64,000 bases of DNA from an uncultured Roseiflexaceae bacterium (GCA_937974195.1 CALJIC010000280.1:62001-126000), one strand, 5' to 3'. Positions 23,265 to 32,450 are shown, counted from the stretch's first letter. The notes: generated by a model from the sequence alone, not told the origin. Numbers and translations: made by a program.

Positions 23265-26015
23265 CTAGTTACACCATCCCCACCCCCTCCAGACCGCGCA
23301 GCTCGCGCTGCGCAGCCACTCAAGCACCGATCCGCCGCCGTACCGCCCGCCGTCGGCGTAGGGTGACCAATACTGACCGGCGGGCGTGGCGCCGGGGACC
23401 GGGGTGACGACCAGCGAGTCCGGGTGTCCGGGCGGCGGAAGCTGGTAGGGCGCGCCCTCGGGGATCACGGTTCCCCCGGCGAGGCGCTCGCCCCCGAGCG
23501 CCCTCGGCAGGAAGTCGAGCGGGTCGGCCATCTCGGTCCAGCAGCTCGCGTCCGGCGGCGGAGACAGGCCGCGCAGCCACTCCGCGGTACACACGTTGGT
23601 CGCCCGGAAGCTCCCGTCGTAGCTTCGTACGCGCAGGCCGAGATGGAGGTGTGGACCGGTTGTTGCGCCGCTGAGGCCGACAAACCCGACGATGCTGTCG
23701 AGCTGGTGCACCTTGTCTCCGGGGCGCACCGGCGGGCCGCAGCCCGCGATGGTCTCGACAGCGCCTGAGAAGGAAGGCTGGCCCGGCGCGCAGAGACCGG
23801 CCTGGTCCCCCTGCGGCGCACCGTCGAGCGGCGGCGCTACCGGCGTGCCGGGGTCCAGCGTCATCTCTTCGCACCCGCTGACGATGCGCCGGGCCTGCAG
23901 AAAATGCGCCCGGTAGAAGGGGTCCTGGGAAACATCGTGCAGCACGCAGCCGACGCGGTGGTTGAAGCAGTCCATGAACAGCCCCTGCCCGGCGTAGATC
24001 GCGACGTGCTGGCCGCCGGAGTAGCGCAGGAACACCAGGTCTCCCAGCGCCCAGCAGCGGGTCTCCGCGCCGCGCAGGTCGTCGAGCGTGCAGGGGAGCG
24101 CCACCCCGTCGTCGAGCTGCTGGTAGGTGTTGCTGCCGATCGCGACCCCGGCCTGAGCGTAGGCCCACCAGACCAGCCCCGAGCAGTCGAAGGAGTTCGG
24201 GCCGGTGCGCGGGAGCGGGAGGCCGTCCGGGCCGCGCGGATCGCCGGGCAGCGCGCCCCCCTGGCTGTAGCGCGCCCCCTGGCGGCTGAGGGCGGCAACG
24301 ACGGCCTGGAAGCAGGGCGCAGGCGCCGGGAATACCTGTGGCACGGTGGTTGGCTGGACGGGGTGGGGGTAGGCGACGGGCGCTGTCGGGCTTCTGGTCG
24401 CCGTCGGCGGATAAGTGGGCGGCGGCCAGGCCTCCGGTGTGATGACCAGGTTCGACAGCTTGACCACGACCTGCTGCGCGACAGATACGCCCTCAGCGGA
24501 TGCGACCATGCGCACGGAGACTCGCGCGAGCGGGCGGGCGTCGCTGGCGCGCACGATGAGGCGAACAGTCGCCGGCGCGCCGTTCCACGCCCTGACCAGG
24601 CAGTGGGCCTCGGCGCCGGAGCAGCTGCCGGCGGTGGTTGAAACATCGAGCAGCTCGAGCTGGGGGTCGAGCTCGAGCTGGACGGCGATGCTCTGCGGCG
24701 CGCCTTGCCAGCTGAAGATCGAGCCGGTGAGACTGAACACCTGGCCGACCGCCGGGCTCGGGTGGGACGCCGCGAGGCTCAGCGACAGCGGCTCCCTGGT
24801 GGGCTCCGAGGTAGCTGAAGTTGCAACTGGGGACGGCGGGAGCGTGGCCGTCTCCGCAGGCATCGCCTGATATGCCGCGGCGTACGACATCGCCGAGCCC
24901 GAGCCGTGGGCGGTAAACGTTCCCGATGATGCATTTGTGAGCGGTAGAGCGCCGAGTCTCCACGTACACCGGCTGCCGCCTGCGACACGCTCGCAGCGGG
25001 CCGCTGTCGCCGGGCGCGCGCTCGATGTCTCCGCAGAGCTCTTGGGCGGCATCAGCCCCTGCCCGAGCTCCAGCGAGCCGCTGATCGCCGGCGTGGCCGT
25101 CGGTGGGGGCGGGGGCGGCACGAGATGTGCCCGGAAGCGCAGGGCCACGTCGCCGGCCGCGCGCCCGGCGTCCACCGGCGTCTGCCAGGTCAGCGAGACC
25201 TCCTCGCCCGGACGGCCCGCCGGCTCGTCGGGGATCCATCCCTCCCAGCCGCCGCCGCGCTGGCCCCAGCTCACCGTCGTGCGGCAGTTGGCCGGCCGGT
25301 CATAGGTGAACATAACGGTTCCCGGGCCCACGCGCTCCGGCACGAAGCGCGGCATATCGCCCGCGCACCACACGCTGATCTCGCCGTCGGCCATATCCGG
25401 CTGGAGCTCGCCGTGGCCGACCGGCTGGTAGCCGTCGTATGCCTCGTAGCGCCCGTAGCGATCGGCGATCCGGCCCTGCAGCTGCACGTACAGCCGGTAG
25501 GGCTCGAGGTGCGCGTAGAGCGCCTCGAAACCCTCCTGGGCGCTCGTGATCCGCACCGTCTGGCCGCCAGCAGCCGCGTGCGGCTGCTCGGCCCCGGGGT
25601 TGTCCCAGCCGACATATGTCACGGTGGCGTCGAAGAGCGCGGCCGCCGGGCAGCGGCGGCAGAACGCCTGTCCGGCCAGGTCCACCCCCTCGTGGAACTC
25701 GACCTGCTGCGGATTCAGCGGGTCGGCCCGCCACCCGAAGCCGCTCGTGACCGACCAGCCTGCAGCGCGGTAGCCGCCGGCTGTGTCAGTCGCGACCGGC
25801 ACCGGCCAGACGACGGTGGAGCTCTGGAACACAGCTCCTGCCATCGCACACGCCAGCACGATCGCAAGGACTCCCAGCGTCAGGGCGGCGACAAGCGCGA
25901 GCGCGGGCCCGGCCTTGAGCGCCAGCCCACTTCGGGCTGCCCAGGCCACTGGCACTGCAGGGGATCGCTCGTCGCCCTCCTGCCCCGCGTACGTCTCTTG
26001 TTGGTTGTCGCTCAT
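23265..26015 (-). CDS. TM-anchored cell-wall hydrolase: M23 (LytM) domain interrupted by Pro-rich linkers, beta domains and NlpC/P60
   Basis: 916 residues. A cytoplasmic N-terminus and one membrane helix (about 35-62) lead to the first half of an M23 peptidase: SGFGWRADP (about 90), FHEGVDLAG (Zn ligands His/Asp, about 108-112) and LYAHLEPY (about 165). About 580 residues follow: a Pro-rich linker near 310, two beta-rich segments, another Pro/Thr linker near 540, and an NlpC/P60 domain with FDCSGLVWW (Cys about 608) and GQHVAIYAG (His about 669). The second M23 half then resumes with GDKVHQLDSIVGFVGLSG and the Zn motif TGPHLHLGL (about 785). NlpC/P60 + M23 enzymes in T4SS loci open peptidoglycan, the VirB1 role. 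The gene lies between the VirB6-like and VirB2-like genes. Confidence 0.85.
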   Translation of the reverse strand: MSDNQQETYAGQEGDERSPAVPVAWAARSGLALKAGPALALVAALTLGVLAIVLACAMAGAVFQSSTVVWPVPVATDTAGGYRAAGWSVTSGFGWRADPLNPQQVEFHEGVDLAGQAFCRRCPAAALFDATVTYVGWDNPGAEQPHAAAGGQTVRITSAQEGFEALYAHLEPYRLYVQLQGRIADRYGRYEAYDGYQPVGHGELQPDMADGEISVWCAGDMPRFVPERVGPGTVMFTYDRPANCRTTVSWGQRGGGWEGWIPDEPAGRPGEEVSLTWQTPVDAGRAAGDVALRFRAHLVPPPPPPTATPAISGSLELGQGLMPPKSSAETSSARPATAARCERVAGGSRCTWRLGALPLTNASSGTFTAHGSGSAMSYAAAYQAMPAETATLPPSPVATSATSEPTREPLSLSLAASHPSPAVGQVFSLTGSIFSWQGAPQSIAVQLELDPQLELLDVSTTAGSCSGAEAHCLVRAWNGAPATVRLIVRASDARPLARVSVRMVASAEGVSVAQQVVVKLSNLVITPEAWPPPTYPPTATRSPTAPVAYPHPVQPTTVPQVFPAPAPCFQAVVAALSRQGARYSQGGALPGDPRGPDGLPLPRTGPNSFDCSGLVWWAYAQAGVAIGSNTYQQLDDGVALPCTLDDLRGAETRCWALGDLVFLRYSGGQHVAIYAGQGLFMDCFNHRVGCVLHDVSQDPFYRAHFLQARRIVSGCEEMTLDPGTPVAPPLDGAPQGDQAGLCAPGQPSFSGAVETIAGCGPPVRPGDKVHQLDSIVGFVGLSGATTGPHLHLGLRVRSYDGSFRATNVCTAEWLRGLSPPPDASCWTEMADPLDFLPRALGGERLAGGTVIPEGAPYQLPPPGHPDSLVVTPVPGATPAGQYWSPYADGGRYGGGSVLEWLRSASCAVWRGWGWCN

Positions 26016-26065
26016 AGCGCCTCGGGCTACAGTGCAAGGGTGAGATGGAGGCTCGATAGTGCGCC

Positions 26066-27406
26066 CTATCGACGGTCGCGGAGATTCAGGCTCTGGCTCG
26101 TACCTGCGCGGCGTGCGGCCGCGCTACGCGCCGGGTCTGCGGCGGCCGCCGGGCCGGATGGCGCCGCCGGCTCCCGTCCCCGCTCCTGGGCGGCCGCAGC
26201 CGGAGCGCTCTCACGCCGGCCAACTGCCCGGCTGAGCCAGCGGGTGGTTCGGGCGAGCATGCGCCCGCGCGCCAGCGCGGCGACTGAGGTACCCACCAGC
26301 CCGGACGGCGGCGCACCGGCGCCTGCGATCCCGGCGAGCGCCGACTCCCCGCCGATCGCCATGCCGAACACCACCGTCGCCAGAATGCGCCCGATCACTA
26401 TCTCCTCGACCTGCGTCTGGCCGGTGAGCAGCGCCTGGCCGAAGAACAGCGAGCCGATCCAGAGAAAGAAGACCCACGTGGTCTGCTGGAGCAGGGTGTC
26501 GAGCAGCTTGGCGAGCCACTGCCCGAAGCGCGGGCTGGTCGAGCGGTCCATCAGCAGCGCTCCCATCAGCGGCGCGATGCTGATCAGGATGGTGAGCTGG
26601 ACCATCCGCATCAGCGCCTTCACGGCCAGGGCGAACACCGTCACGAGCATGACCAGTGTCGTGATCTGCAGGCCGAAGTTCAGGTGCACGCTCGGCTGGA
26701 GCATCTGCTCGAGCAGACCCTGCGTCGTCTGGCGGAGCAGCAGGCCGTGAAACTCGTTCAGCGCGCTCATCATGACCCGCAGCACGCGGTCCGACCCCTT
26801 GACGAACAGGAGCGCGAGCACGAAGCTGATGACCAGCGGCTTGCCCTCGGCCGCCAGGCTGCGCGGCCCCTCCGCGATCAGCCGCCCGATGCGCAGGGTG
26901 AACAGCAGCCCGATCAGCGAGATTGCGATCGGCGTGAGCGCGCCCCAGATCGTGTGGACGACGCTCCCGATGCTGCGGTGGCTGTCCAGGAAGAGCTCCG
27001 GCGGCGTGCAGGTGATGATGTTGACCCCGCCGGCGCAGCTCGACTCGGCGGTGGCGACGGCGATCAGCTGCTGCAGCCCGAGCGTCAGCGCCTGGTTCAT
27101 CGTCCCGATCGCGCCGCTGGCGATCCCGAGCCCCGCGTCCATCACCCAGTTCCCTGTCGCGAGCTCGCGGCCCAGCCAGTCGAGCGGCCAGTCGTTCGAC
27201 TTCGGCATGGCGGCGGGGGCGACAGCCGGCACGTCCGGCGGCGGGAGCGCGCGCACGGCGCTCCAATCGCCCGCGCCGCCGGAGCTGCCCTGTGGAGCGA
27301 CGTCGTCGCCGCGCGTGCCCGGCGCATCGGCGTGCGCTGGACGAGGGGCCAGCAGCGCCACGGCGCAGCAGAGCAGAAGCGGCCACTTGAGCATCTTCAG
27401 GTTCAT
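26066..27406 (-). CDS. VirB6/TrbL-like polytopic membrane protein
   Basis: About 446 residues. A signal peptide (1-27, ending PRPAHA) is followed by an extracytoplasmic segment and then five or six membrane helices, for example ALTPIAISLIGLLFTLRIGR, VISFVLALLFVKG and ITTLVMLVTVFALAVKAL. TILISIAPLMGALLMD is a pattern typical of VirB6/TrbL proteins, which form the inner-membrane channel of T4SS. The C-terminal 80 residues are Ala/Arg/Pro-rich and probably cytoplasmic. The ATG at 27406 has AGAGGT upstream and gives the signal peptide; a longer frame to 27430 is unlikely. The start lies 11 bp after the VirB8-like stop. Confidence 0.7.
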   Translation of the reverse strand: MNLKMLKWPLLLCCAVALLAPRPAHADAPGTRGDDVAPQGSSGGAGDWSAVRALPPPDVPAVAPAAMPKSNDWPLDWLGRELATGNWVMDAGLGIASGAIGTMNQALTLGLQQLIAVATAESSCAGGVNIITCTPPELFLDSHRSIGSVVHTIWGALTPIAISLIGLLFTLRIGRLIAEGPRSLAAEGKPLVISFVLALLFVKGSDRVLRVMMSALNEFHGLLLRQTTQGLLEQMLQPSVHLNFGLQITTLVMLVTVFALAVKALMRMVQLTILISIAPLMGALLMDRSTSPRFGQWLAKLLDTLLQQTTWVFFLWIGSLFFGQALLTGQTQVEEIVIGRILATVVFGMAIGGESALAGIAGAGAPPSGLVGTSVAALARGRMLARTTRWLSRAVGRRESAPAAAAQERGREPAAPSGPAAAADPARSAAARRAGTSQSLNLRDRR

Positions 27407-27416
27407 CGCCGTACCT

Positions 27417-28052
27417 CTACTGCACCACAATCTCGGTCGTCACGTCGGCGATAAGCCAGGCGCCGGCGCGCTGGAGCCGGTAGATGTTGCGCGTCAGCAC
27501 GCCGCGCCGGCTGCTCACGATCTTCCCTTCGGACCACACGACTACGTCCCACAGCTCCTGCGTCTCGACTGTCACCCAGGCGCCGCTCGCCTCGGCGCTC
27601 AGCACCCCCCAGCGCCGCAGCCTCGCATCGTGAGTCTCGCCGAGTGCCGCGCGGCGGTCGTACTCGGCGCGCGCCTGCGCGATCGCGGCTCCCGACGGGT
27701 GCAGGTGCGGCAGAAGATGCTCCACACGCCCTTCGCGCGCAGCGATGATGCTGGCGCGGTTGTAGGCGGCGACCGTTGCGATCGCCTGCTCCACTGGCTC
27801 GTCGCGCTCTTTCGGGGAAGCCTGCGCTGGCGCATCCGCGACCTCCGGCGCCCGCTCGCCGGCCGCGTGGGGGCTGACATCCGCCGCGCCGCCGGTGACC
27901 GAGAGCGCGATCAGGGCTGCGCACAGCGTGGCCGCGCCCCCCTGCACGGCCCGCGGCCGCAGCAGCATCCAGCCCAGCAGCCGGTCGATCGGTCGCAGCT
28001 CGGTGAGACGCGCAAGCAGTGGTTCAAGCGCGCTGTGGCGGTGTTCGCTCAC
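27417..28052 (-). CDS. VirB8/TcpC-like bitopic protein
   Basis: About 211 residues from a GTG at 28052 with AGAGG 7 bases upstream; a longer open frame to 28202 has no supported start. A cytoplasmic N-terminus of about 45 residues, one membrane helix (GGAATLCAALIALSVTGGA) and an extracytoplasmic domain follow. That domain begins with a helix (EQAIATVAAYNRASII) and ends with long beta strands (WGVLSAEASGAWVTVETQEL, GVLTRNIYRLQRAGAWLIAD), as in NTF2-like VirB8/TcpC domains. VirB8-type proteins are assembly scaffolds of T4SS. Name by architecture and context. Confidence 0.55.
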   Translation of the reverse strand: MSEHRHSALEPLLARLTELRPIDRLLGWMLLRPRAVQGGAATLCAALIALSVTGGAADVSPHAAGERAPEVADAPAQASPKERDEPVEQAIATVAAYNRASIIAAREGRVEHLLPHLHPSGAAIAQARAEYDRRAALGETHDARLRRWGVLSAEASGAWVTVETQELWDVVVWSEGKIVSSRRGVLTRNIYRLQRAGAWLIADVTTEIVVQ

Positions 28053-28123
28053 GCAAAACCTCTGGTCGTTGGCGGCGAGTACGGCATCTCGGGGCTGAGC
28101 ACCGGGCTCCGGCGGGCGGCTGA

Positions 28124-28372
28124 CTAGCGGCGCCTCTTCGCGCCCGGCGGGACGGCTGGGCGGCGGCGCAGCCCTGCGTACAGCTCCTCGCGCGAGAGCC
28201 ACAGCTCCCCGCCGACCCGCCGTGTTGTGAACTTGCCCGCCTCGATCCAGAACAGCATGGTGTCAGTCGTCACGCGGTACAGATCGGCCGCCTCGCGCAG
28301 CGGCATCCACTCCTCGCGCAGCGCCATGTGCTGAACCATCGCCGCCAGTGAAGGCCATCGTCCCTGTCGCAT
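28124..28372 (-). CDS. Small HTH (MerR/excisionase-like) DNA-binding protein
   Basis: 82 residues. MPLREAADLYRVTTDTMLFW followed by IEAGKFTTRRVGGELWLSRE is the classic helix-turn-helix-17/excisionase pattern (helix, turn, recognition helix, basic wing). The ATG at 28372 has GAGGTGA 4 bases upstream. The first 110 bp overlap the 3' part of the next HTH gene in another frame. It could be the regulator of the surrounding operon or a relic of an excisionase; no integrase is nearby. Confidence 0.7.
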   Translation of the reverse strand: MRQGRWPSLAAMVQHMALREEWMPLREAADLYRVTTDTMLFWIEAGKFTTRRVGGELWLSREELYAGLRRRPAVPPGAKRRR

Positions 28373-28616
28373 TGCTCACCTCATGTAGCCACTCGACGAA
28401 CGTATCCCGACAACATCGCCAGACCCCACACGTCACGATCTGGACGCCCGGCAGCTCGCCGCGCCGCAGCGACTCGTGGAACCAGGTCCGCCCCATGAGC
28501 GGCTTCACCTCGTACGATGTCAGCACGCTCGGCAGCGACTCGGGGCCGCCGCGCTCTGCCAGCCGCTTCAGCGCATCGTTCGCGCGCTCCGCGGCCGATC
28601 GGCCGATTGGTGGCAT
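28263..28616 (-). CDS. Second small HTH DNA-binding protein, overlapping the first
   Basis: 117 residues. LTSYEVKPLMGRTWFHESLR, then RGELPGVQIV and RDTFVEWLHEV, resemble an AlpA/excisionase-like winged HTH (about 32-81). The last 36 residues are Gly/Ala-rich and encoded in the overlap with the downstream HTH gene, so they may be non-functional or the result of an old frameshift that removed an earlier stop. GGAGGT lies 7 bases before the ATG. The ribosome site is inside the end of tadC, showing tight translational packing. Confidence 0.55.
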   Translation of the reverse strand: MPPIGRSAAERANDALKRLAERGGPESLPSVLTSYEVKPLMGRTWFHESLRRGELPGVQIVTCGVWRCCRDTFVEWLHEVSNATGTMAFTGGDGSAHGAARGVDAAARGGRSVPRDD

Positions 28617-28617
28617 C

Positions 28618-29415
28618 TCACAGACCTCCGCTCATCAGCAGGCTTCCGCCGACCATGACGTAGAGCAGGTTTCCGAGAATCCCGACGACGAGGCTTGCGG
28701 CGACCACCAGCAGTAGCCAGAGCGTCCGCCGCTTCATCATGCGTGTGAACTCGTCGCGCATGATTGCCTCGAGGGTCGCCTCGTGCGCGGCGAGCGCCGT
28801 CTGCACGTCGGTGCCTTCGGCCTCCGCCTGCGCCAGCGCCTCGGCCACATCGACGAGCTCCTGGCAGCCGCGCGCCCGCGCGACGGTGCGCAGAGCGTCG
28901 AAGGGCCGGAGCCTGCGCTCGCGGACCAGGGCGAGCGACTCTGCGACGACCGCCTGCATCGGCAGCAGGTGGCGCTGCGGCCGCGCGATGTAGCGGCCCA
29001 GCAGCGATGCGGGCGCCTCGTAGCCCGCCAGGGCGACGCGCACGTAGCTCACCAGGCCCGGCGTGAGGCGCCGGAGATCGTGTCGCTCGCGCTTCGCCTG
29101 GACGAGGGGCCGGCGCGGCAGGACCAGGCCGATGTACAGGTAGAGGCCGAGCGCGGTGCTTATCAGCAGCGTGCGGGCCGTCCCCGCCACGCCGCCCGCG
29201 TATCCGGCGAGCAGCAGCAGGCCGACGAGCGTCGCGGCGGCCAACTGGCCGAGCGCCATGCGCGCGGCGATCGTGCCGCCGGCCGGAGAGCTGCGGAAAC
29301 CGGCGAGCAGCAGCCGCGCCCGCTCGATCCGGGCGAGTCCGAGGGCGGCCAGCGTCGCTCCAGCGGCGCTGAGGGCGAAGAACGGCGCGCCTGGGGTGAG
29401 AAGGAGATCGATCAC
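28618..29415 (-). CDS. tadC: TadC-like inner-membrane platform protein (T2SSF/GspF family)
   Basis: 265 residues, GTG start with GGAGGA 7 bases upstream. Hydrophobic segments lie near 10-30, 55-75 and 80-100, with a final pair near 230-262. The cytoplasmic loop has the T2SSF-type stretch LTPGLVSYVRVALAGYEAPA and ALAQAEAEGTDVQTALAAHE. TadC pairs with TadB to form the platform on which the Tad ATPase drives pilus assembly. The TadB-like gene is 15 bp upstream. Confidence 0.8.
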   Translation of the reverse strand: MIDLLLTPGAPFFALSAAGATLAALGLARIERARLLLAGFRSSPAGGTIAARMALGQLAAATLVGLLLLAGYAGGVAGTARTLLISTALGLYLYIGLVLPRRPLVQAKRERHDLRRLTPGLVSYVRVALAGYEAPASLLGRYIARPQRHLLPMQAVVAESLALVRERRLRPFDALRTVARARGCQELVDVAEALAQAEAEGTDVQTALAAHEATLEAIMRDEFTRMMKRRTLWLLLVVAASLVVGILGNLLYVMVGGSLLMSGGL

Positions 29416-29430
29416 GAGCGTTCCTCCGCG

Positions 29431-30366
29431 TCAGTAGTCGATATCGTCGATCCGCGCGAGCAGCAGGCCGGCGACGATCGGCGCAAGGAGCGCCGCGGCC
29501 ACCAGCACCCCCGCGGCGAGGCCGAGCGGGCCCTGGTAGGCTCGCGCCACCCGGTCCTGCTGCGTCACCAGCAGGTACGCCGCCATCAGCAGGCCCGCAA
29601 GCCCGATCGCCACGCCGCTGTAGCGCATCTGGGCCAGCTCGGTCGCTGCGGCGCTGCGGCGGCGCTCGGCGGCGAAGAGCGCGAGCGAGGCGGCGCCGAG
29701 CCGCTGGGTTAGCACATCGTGGGTCTGCCCGAGCGCGACCTCGAGGTGGCCGAGAAACGTCGCGTGGCGCCGCGATGGGGTCTGCTGCGCGAGAGCGGCG
29801 ACGACCTGCTCCGGCGTCGCGAGGCCGCGGCGCGTCACAGGGGCGGCCATGCGCTCGGCCAGAAACGTCCACTCGGAGCGCAGCGGCCCGGCGGGCAGAT
29901 CCGCGACGACGCGCTCGAGCGCGCCCTGGAAGCTTCCGCCCGCGCGCAGGTAGCCGCAGAGCCGCCCGACGACCGCCGGGAGCGCGCGGTCGAGCGCGTC
30001 CACATAGCGCGCCTCCTGCGCTCGGAGAAACGCCCAGATCACCAGGCAGGCGGCCGGCGCGGCGAGGACCAGGGCGATGAACGGCGTCGCGACGAGGCTG
30101 AGGGCGGCGGTCACCAGCAGCACGGCGGCCAGGCTCGCGCCGAACAGCTGACCTGGTGTCGTCACCGGCGGCGACCAGAGCAGCGCCGGGTCTTCGTCTC
30201 CGGCGGTGGCGCGCCGGCGCTCGATCAGCCGGCGGCAGGCGCTCAGACCCCAGCCGCGCAGTGTCAGTGAGACCCCGAGGATGCCGCCCAGGAGGAGCCA
30301 GAGCGGCACCGACACGGCGATCCAGGCCGTCTCGGGGTGCGTCAGGGGCGTGCTACTCACGTCCAT
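29431..30366 (-). CDS. tadB: TadB-like inner-membrane platform protein (T2SSF/GspF family)
   Basis: 311 residues. There is one N-terminal membrane helix (about 14-34), a pair near 75-115 and a pair near 250-305. The T2SSF core includes LDRALPAVVGRLCGYLRAGG, SFQGALERVVADLPAGPLRS and LGQTHDVLTQRLGAASLAL. GGAG lies 8 bases before the ATG. Order TadA-TadB-TadC is the canonical Tad arrangement. Confidence 0.8.
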   Translation of the reverse strand: MDVSSTPLTHPETAWIAVSVPLWLLLGGILGVSLTLRGWGLSACRRLIERRRATAGDEDPALLWSPPVTTPGQLFGASLAAVLLVTAALSLVATPFIALVLAAPAACLVIWAFLRAQEARYVDALDRALPAVVGRLCGYLRAGGSFQGALERVVADLPAGPLRSEWTFLAERMAAPVTRRGLATPEQVVAALAQQTPSRRHATFLGHLEVALGQTHDVLTQRLGAASLALFAAERRRSAAATELAQMRYSGVAIGLAGLLMAAYLLVTQQDRVARAYQGPLGLAAGVLVAAALLAPIVAGLLLARIDDIDY

Positions 30367-30383
30367 GTGCGTTCTCCGTATGC

Positions 30384-32450
30384 TCAGCCGTGTGCGGCGC
30401 CGTCGCTCACGCCGCTCGTATGCGCGAGCGCAATGCGGCGCTCACGAACCGCGCGAATCGTCTCGGCCGTGCCTTCGCCGTATGCCAGCAGCGCCTCGAG
30501 CGCCTGCTCCCGTAGCCGCAGCAGCGTCAGCGCCGTCGTGGGCGAGAGCCAGGACTCGTTGGGCACTGCGCCGTTCACCAGGTCCAGCGCGGCGCGCGGG
30601 TCATTGCGGCGCAGCGCCGCATTGGCGTCCTCGCACGCCTGGAGCGCAGCCCGCTCGTGCGCGAGCCCGGCCTCGATGCGCTCCTCGACCGCGGCCCAGT
30701 CGGTGGGTGGCGCCGCGGCCGCCACCGTCGCCAGGTCCTGCATGAGCTCGTTGAGCCGGCTGCGCGCCTCAGCCCAGCGGTTGTCCGCCAGCAGCGCCTC
30801 GAGCGCAGCCCACTGCGCCTGCGCCTCAGCCTTCAGCGCGCTGAAGCGGTCGGGCGTCCGCTCGACGGCTCTGCGCGCCAGCTCGAGCAGCCGTCCATCC
30901 CGGCGCTCGCGCCAGGGGAGGCGCAGCACGCTCAGCGCGCGCTCGGTCTCGCCCGATGCGACCAGCCGCTCGCCGCGCTCCAGCGCGCCCTGCACGGTTG
31001 CCAGCGTCGAGACCGTGCGCACCTGCTCCTGTGCCCGCGCCTGGGCCAGCCGCTCGCGAAGCTGCGCCGGGGTGCGTGCGACGCCGTCGTGCCACACCAG
31101 ATCCCCCTGCTCGACGGACGCGTACGTCTGCCAAGCCACCTGCCCGTCGCCGCCGACCGTCGCGGTGGCGAGCGGGAGCAGGACCGGCACCAGCTCGCCC
31201 GCGTTGGCCGCGGCGCCGTCCAGCAGCGCCAGCTCGGCCACCAGGCGCCGCCCGATCGCCTCGAGCACATCCAGGCGCAGCACCACATCGAACGCGGCGC
31301 ACGTATCGCGCAGCGCATCGTCGCGGCGCCCCTCGTACATATAGGCCCCTGGCTGCGCCGCGTAGCCCGCGAAGCGCGCGACCGTCTCGGCGGCGGTGCG
31401 CGCGTGGAGCGTCGTGATCACGGCGTGGCCCGAGAGGGCGAGCGCGAGGATGGCGCCCGCCTCGCTCCCGCGCGTCTCGCCCGGCAGCAGCAGCCCGGGC
31501 GTCTGGCGCAGCGCCTCGCGCGCGGCGCGCCCGAACGCTTGCGGGTCGCGCTGGGTGTCCACGAGCTCGCGCGTCCACGCCGCGCGGGCCCGGATGCCGA
31601 TCTCCAGCGTGTGGTCCTCGATCGTGATGATGTGCGGCGTGTCGGGCCAGGAGTTCGCCAGCGCCTCGAGCATCGCCGTCTTGCCGGTGCCGGTGCGCCC
31701 GGCGATCAGGAACGAGCAGCGCGCGTGGCACAGCAGCCGCAGGATATTCGCGACCGGCTGATCGACGGTGCCGCGCGCCAGCAGGTCCTCGACCCCCCAC
31801 GCCTCGCGCCGGCCGCGGCGGATGCAGACCAGCACGCCGTCCGGCTCGGCGATGCGCGGGTGGATGCTGACGTGAACGCGGGTGCCGTGCGCCACCGGCA
31901 GCGTCTCCTGCGGGTGCGCGGCGTCCAGCTGCACCCCCAGGGCCGAGGCGAGCTGCACGGCGCGGCTGCGTACCTCCGCGCTGCTGGCGAAGCGCTCCGG
32001 GACGGCGACGAACGGCCGGCCGGCCTCCTGCACCAGGATCGTGCAGTTGTTGATCTTGACCTCGTTGACCAGCGGGTCGTCGAGGTAGCGCTGGGCCGGC
32101 CCCCAGCCGAGCGTCGCCGCGAACAGCTCCAGGAGCGTCTCGGCGTCGTCTGGCACGGCCGCGAGCGGCCCGCCCGTGCGCCGGTCGGCCGCCACTGCGG
32201 CGCGCAGCGCGTCGATCACGCGGCTGTTGCGCTCGACCGGCGGCGCGAATGGGTCGAGGTGTGTGCGCCGGCCATCTCGGTCGAAGGCGGCCAGCAGCGC
32301 ATCGCGGACCGCCTGCAGCACCTGCGGGTCGCTCACCGCCTCGCGGCGCGGCTGATGCGCCCCCGGCGCGGCCGAGAGATCCCCGCCGATCTCGTCCGGC
32401 AGGTCGAGGATCGACCGGTACGGCGGAGTGTTCGCAGCTGTCGCGGTCAT
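30384..32450 (-). CDS. tadA: CpaF/TadA-type secretion ATPase with a long C-terminal helical extension
   Basis: 688 residues, against about 400-480 for usual CpaF/TadA. The N-terminal domain has ERNSRVIDALRAAVAADRR, PLVNEVKINNCTILVQE and an Asn/Asp-rich positioning strand. The motor has Walker A LIAGRTGTGKTAMLEAL (about 248-262), an Asp/Glu box HIITIEDHTLEIG, the PGLLLPGETRGSEAGAIL segment (Walker B position lacks a second acidic residue next to LLLP) and VITTLHARTAAETVARFA. After about residue 450 a charged helical extension of roughly 210 residues follows, not typical of the family and TPR-like in character. It overlaps the cpaE stop by 4 bp (ATGA). It should power TadB/TadC. Confidence 0.85.
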   Translation of the reverse strand: MTATAANTPPYRSILDLPDEIGGDLSAAPGAHQPRREAVSDPQVLQAVRDALLAAFDRDGRRTHLDPFAPPVERNSRVIDALRAAVAADRRTGGPLAAVPDDAETLLELFAATLGWGPAQRYLDDPLVNEVKINNCTILVQEAGRPFVAVPERFASSAEVRSRAVQLASALGVQLDAAHPQETLPVAHGTRVHVSIHPRIAEPDGVLVCIRRGRREAWGVEDLLARGTVDQPVANILRLLCHARCSFLIAGRTGTGKTAMLEALANSWPDTPHIITIEDHTLEIGIRARAAWTRELVDTQRDPQAFGRAAREALRQTPGLLLPGETRGSEAGAILALALSGHAVITTLHARTAAETVARFAGYAAQPGAYMYEGRRDDALRDTCAAFDVVLRLDVLEAIGRRLVAELALLDGAAANAGELVPVLLPLATATVGGDGQVAWQTYASVEQGDLVWHDGVARTPAQLRERLAQARAQEQVRTVSTLATVQGALERGERLVASGETERALSVLRLPWRERRDGRLLELARRAVERTPDRFSALKAEAQAQWAALEALLADNRWAEARSRLNELMQDLATVAAAAPPTDWAAVEERIEAGLAHERAALQACEDANAALRRNDPRAALDLVNGAVPNESWLSPTTALTLLRLREQALEALLAYGEGTAETIRAVRERRIALAHTSGVSDGAAHG

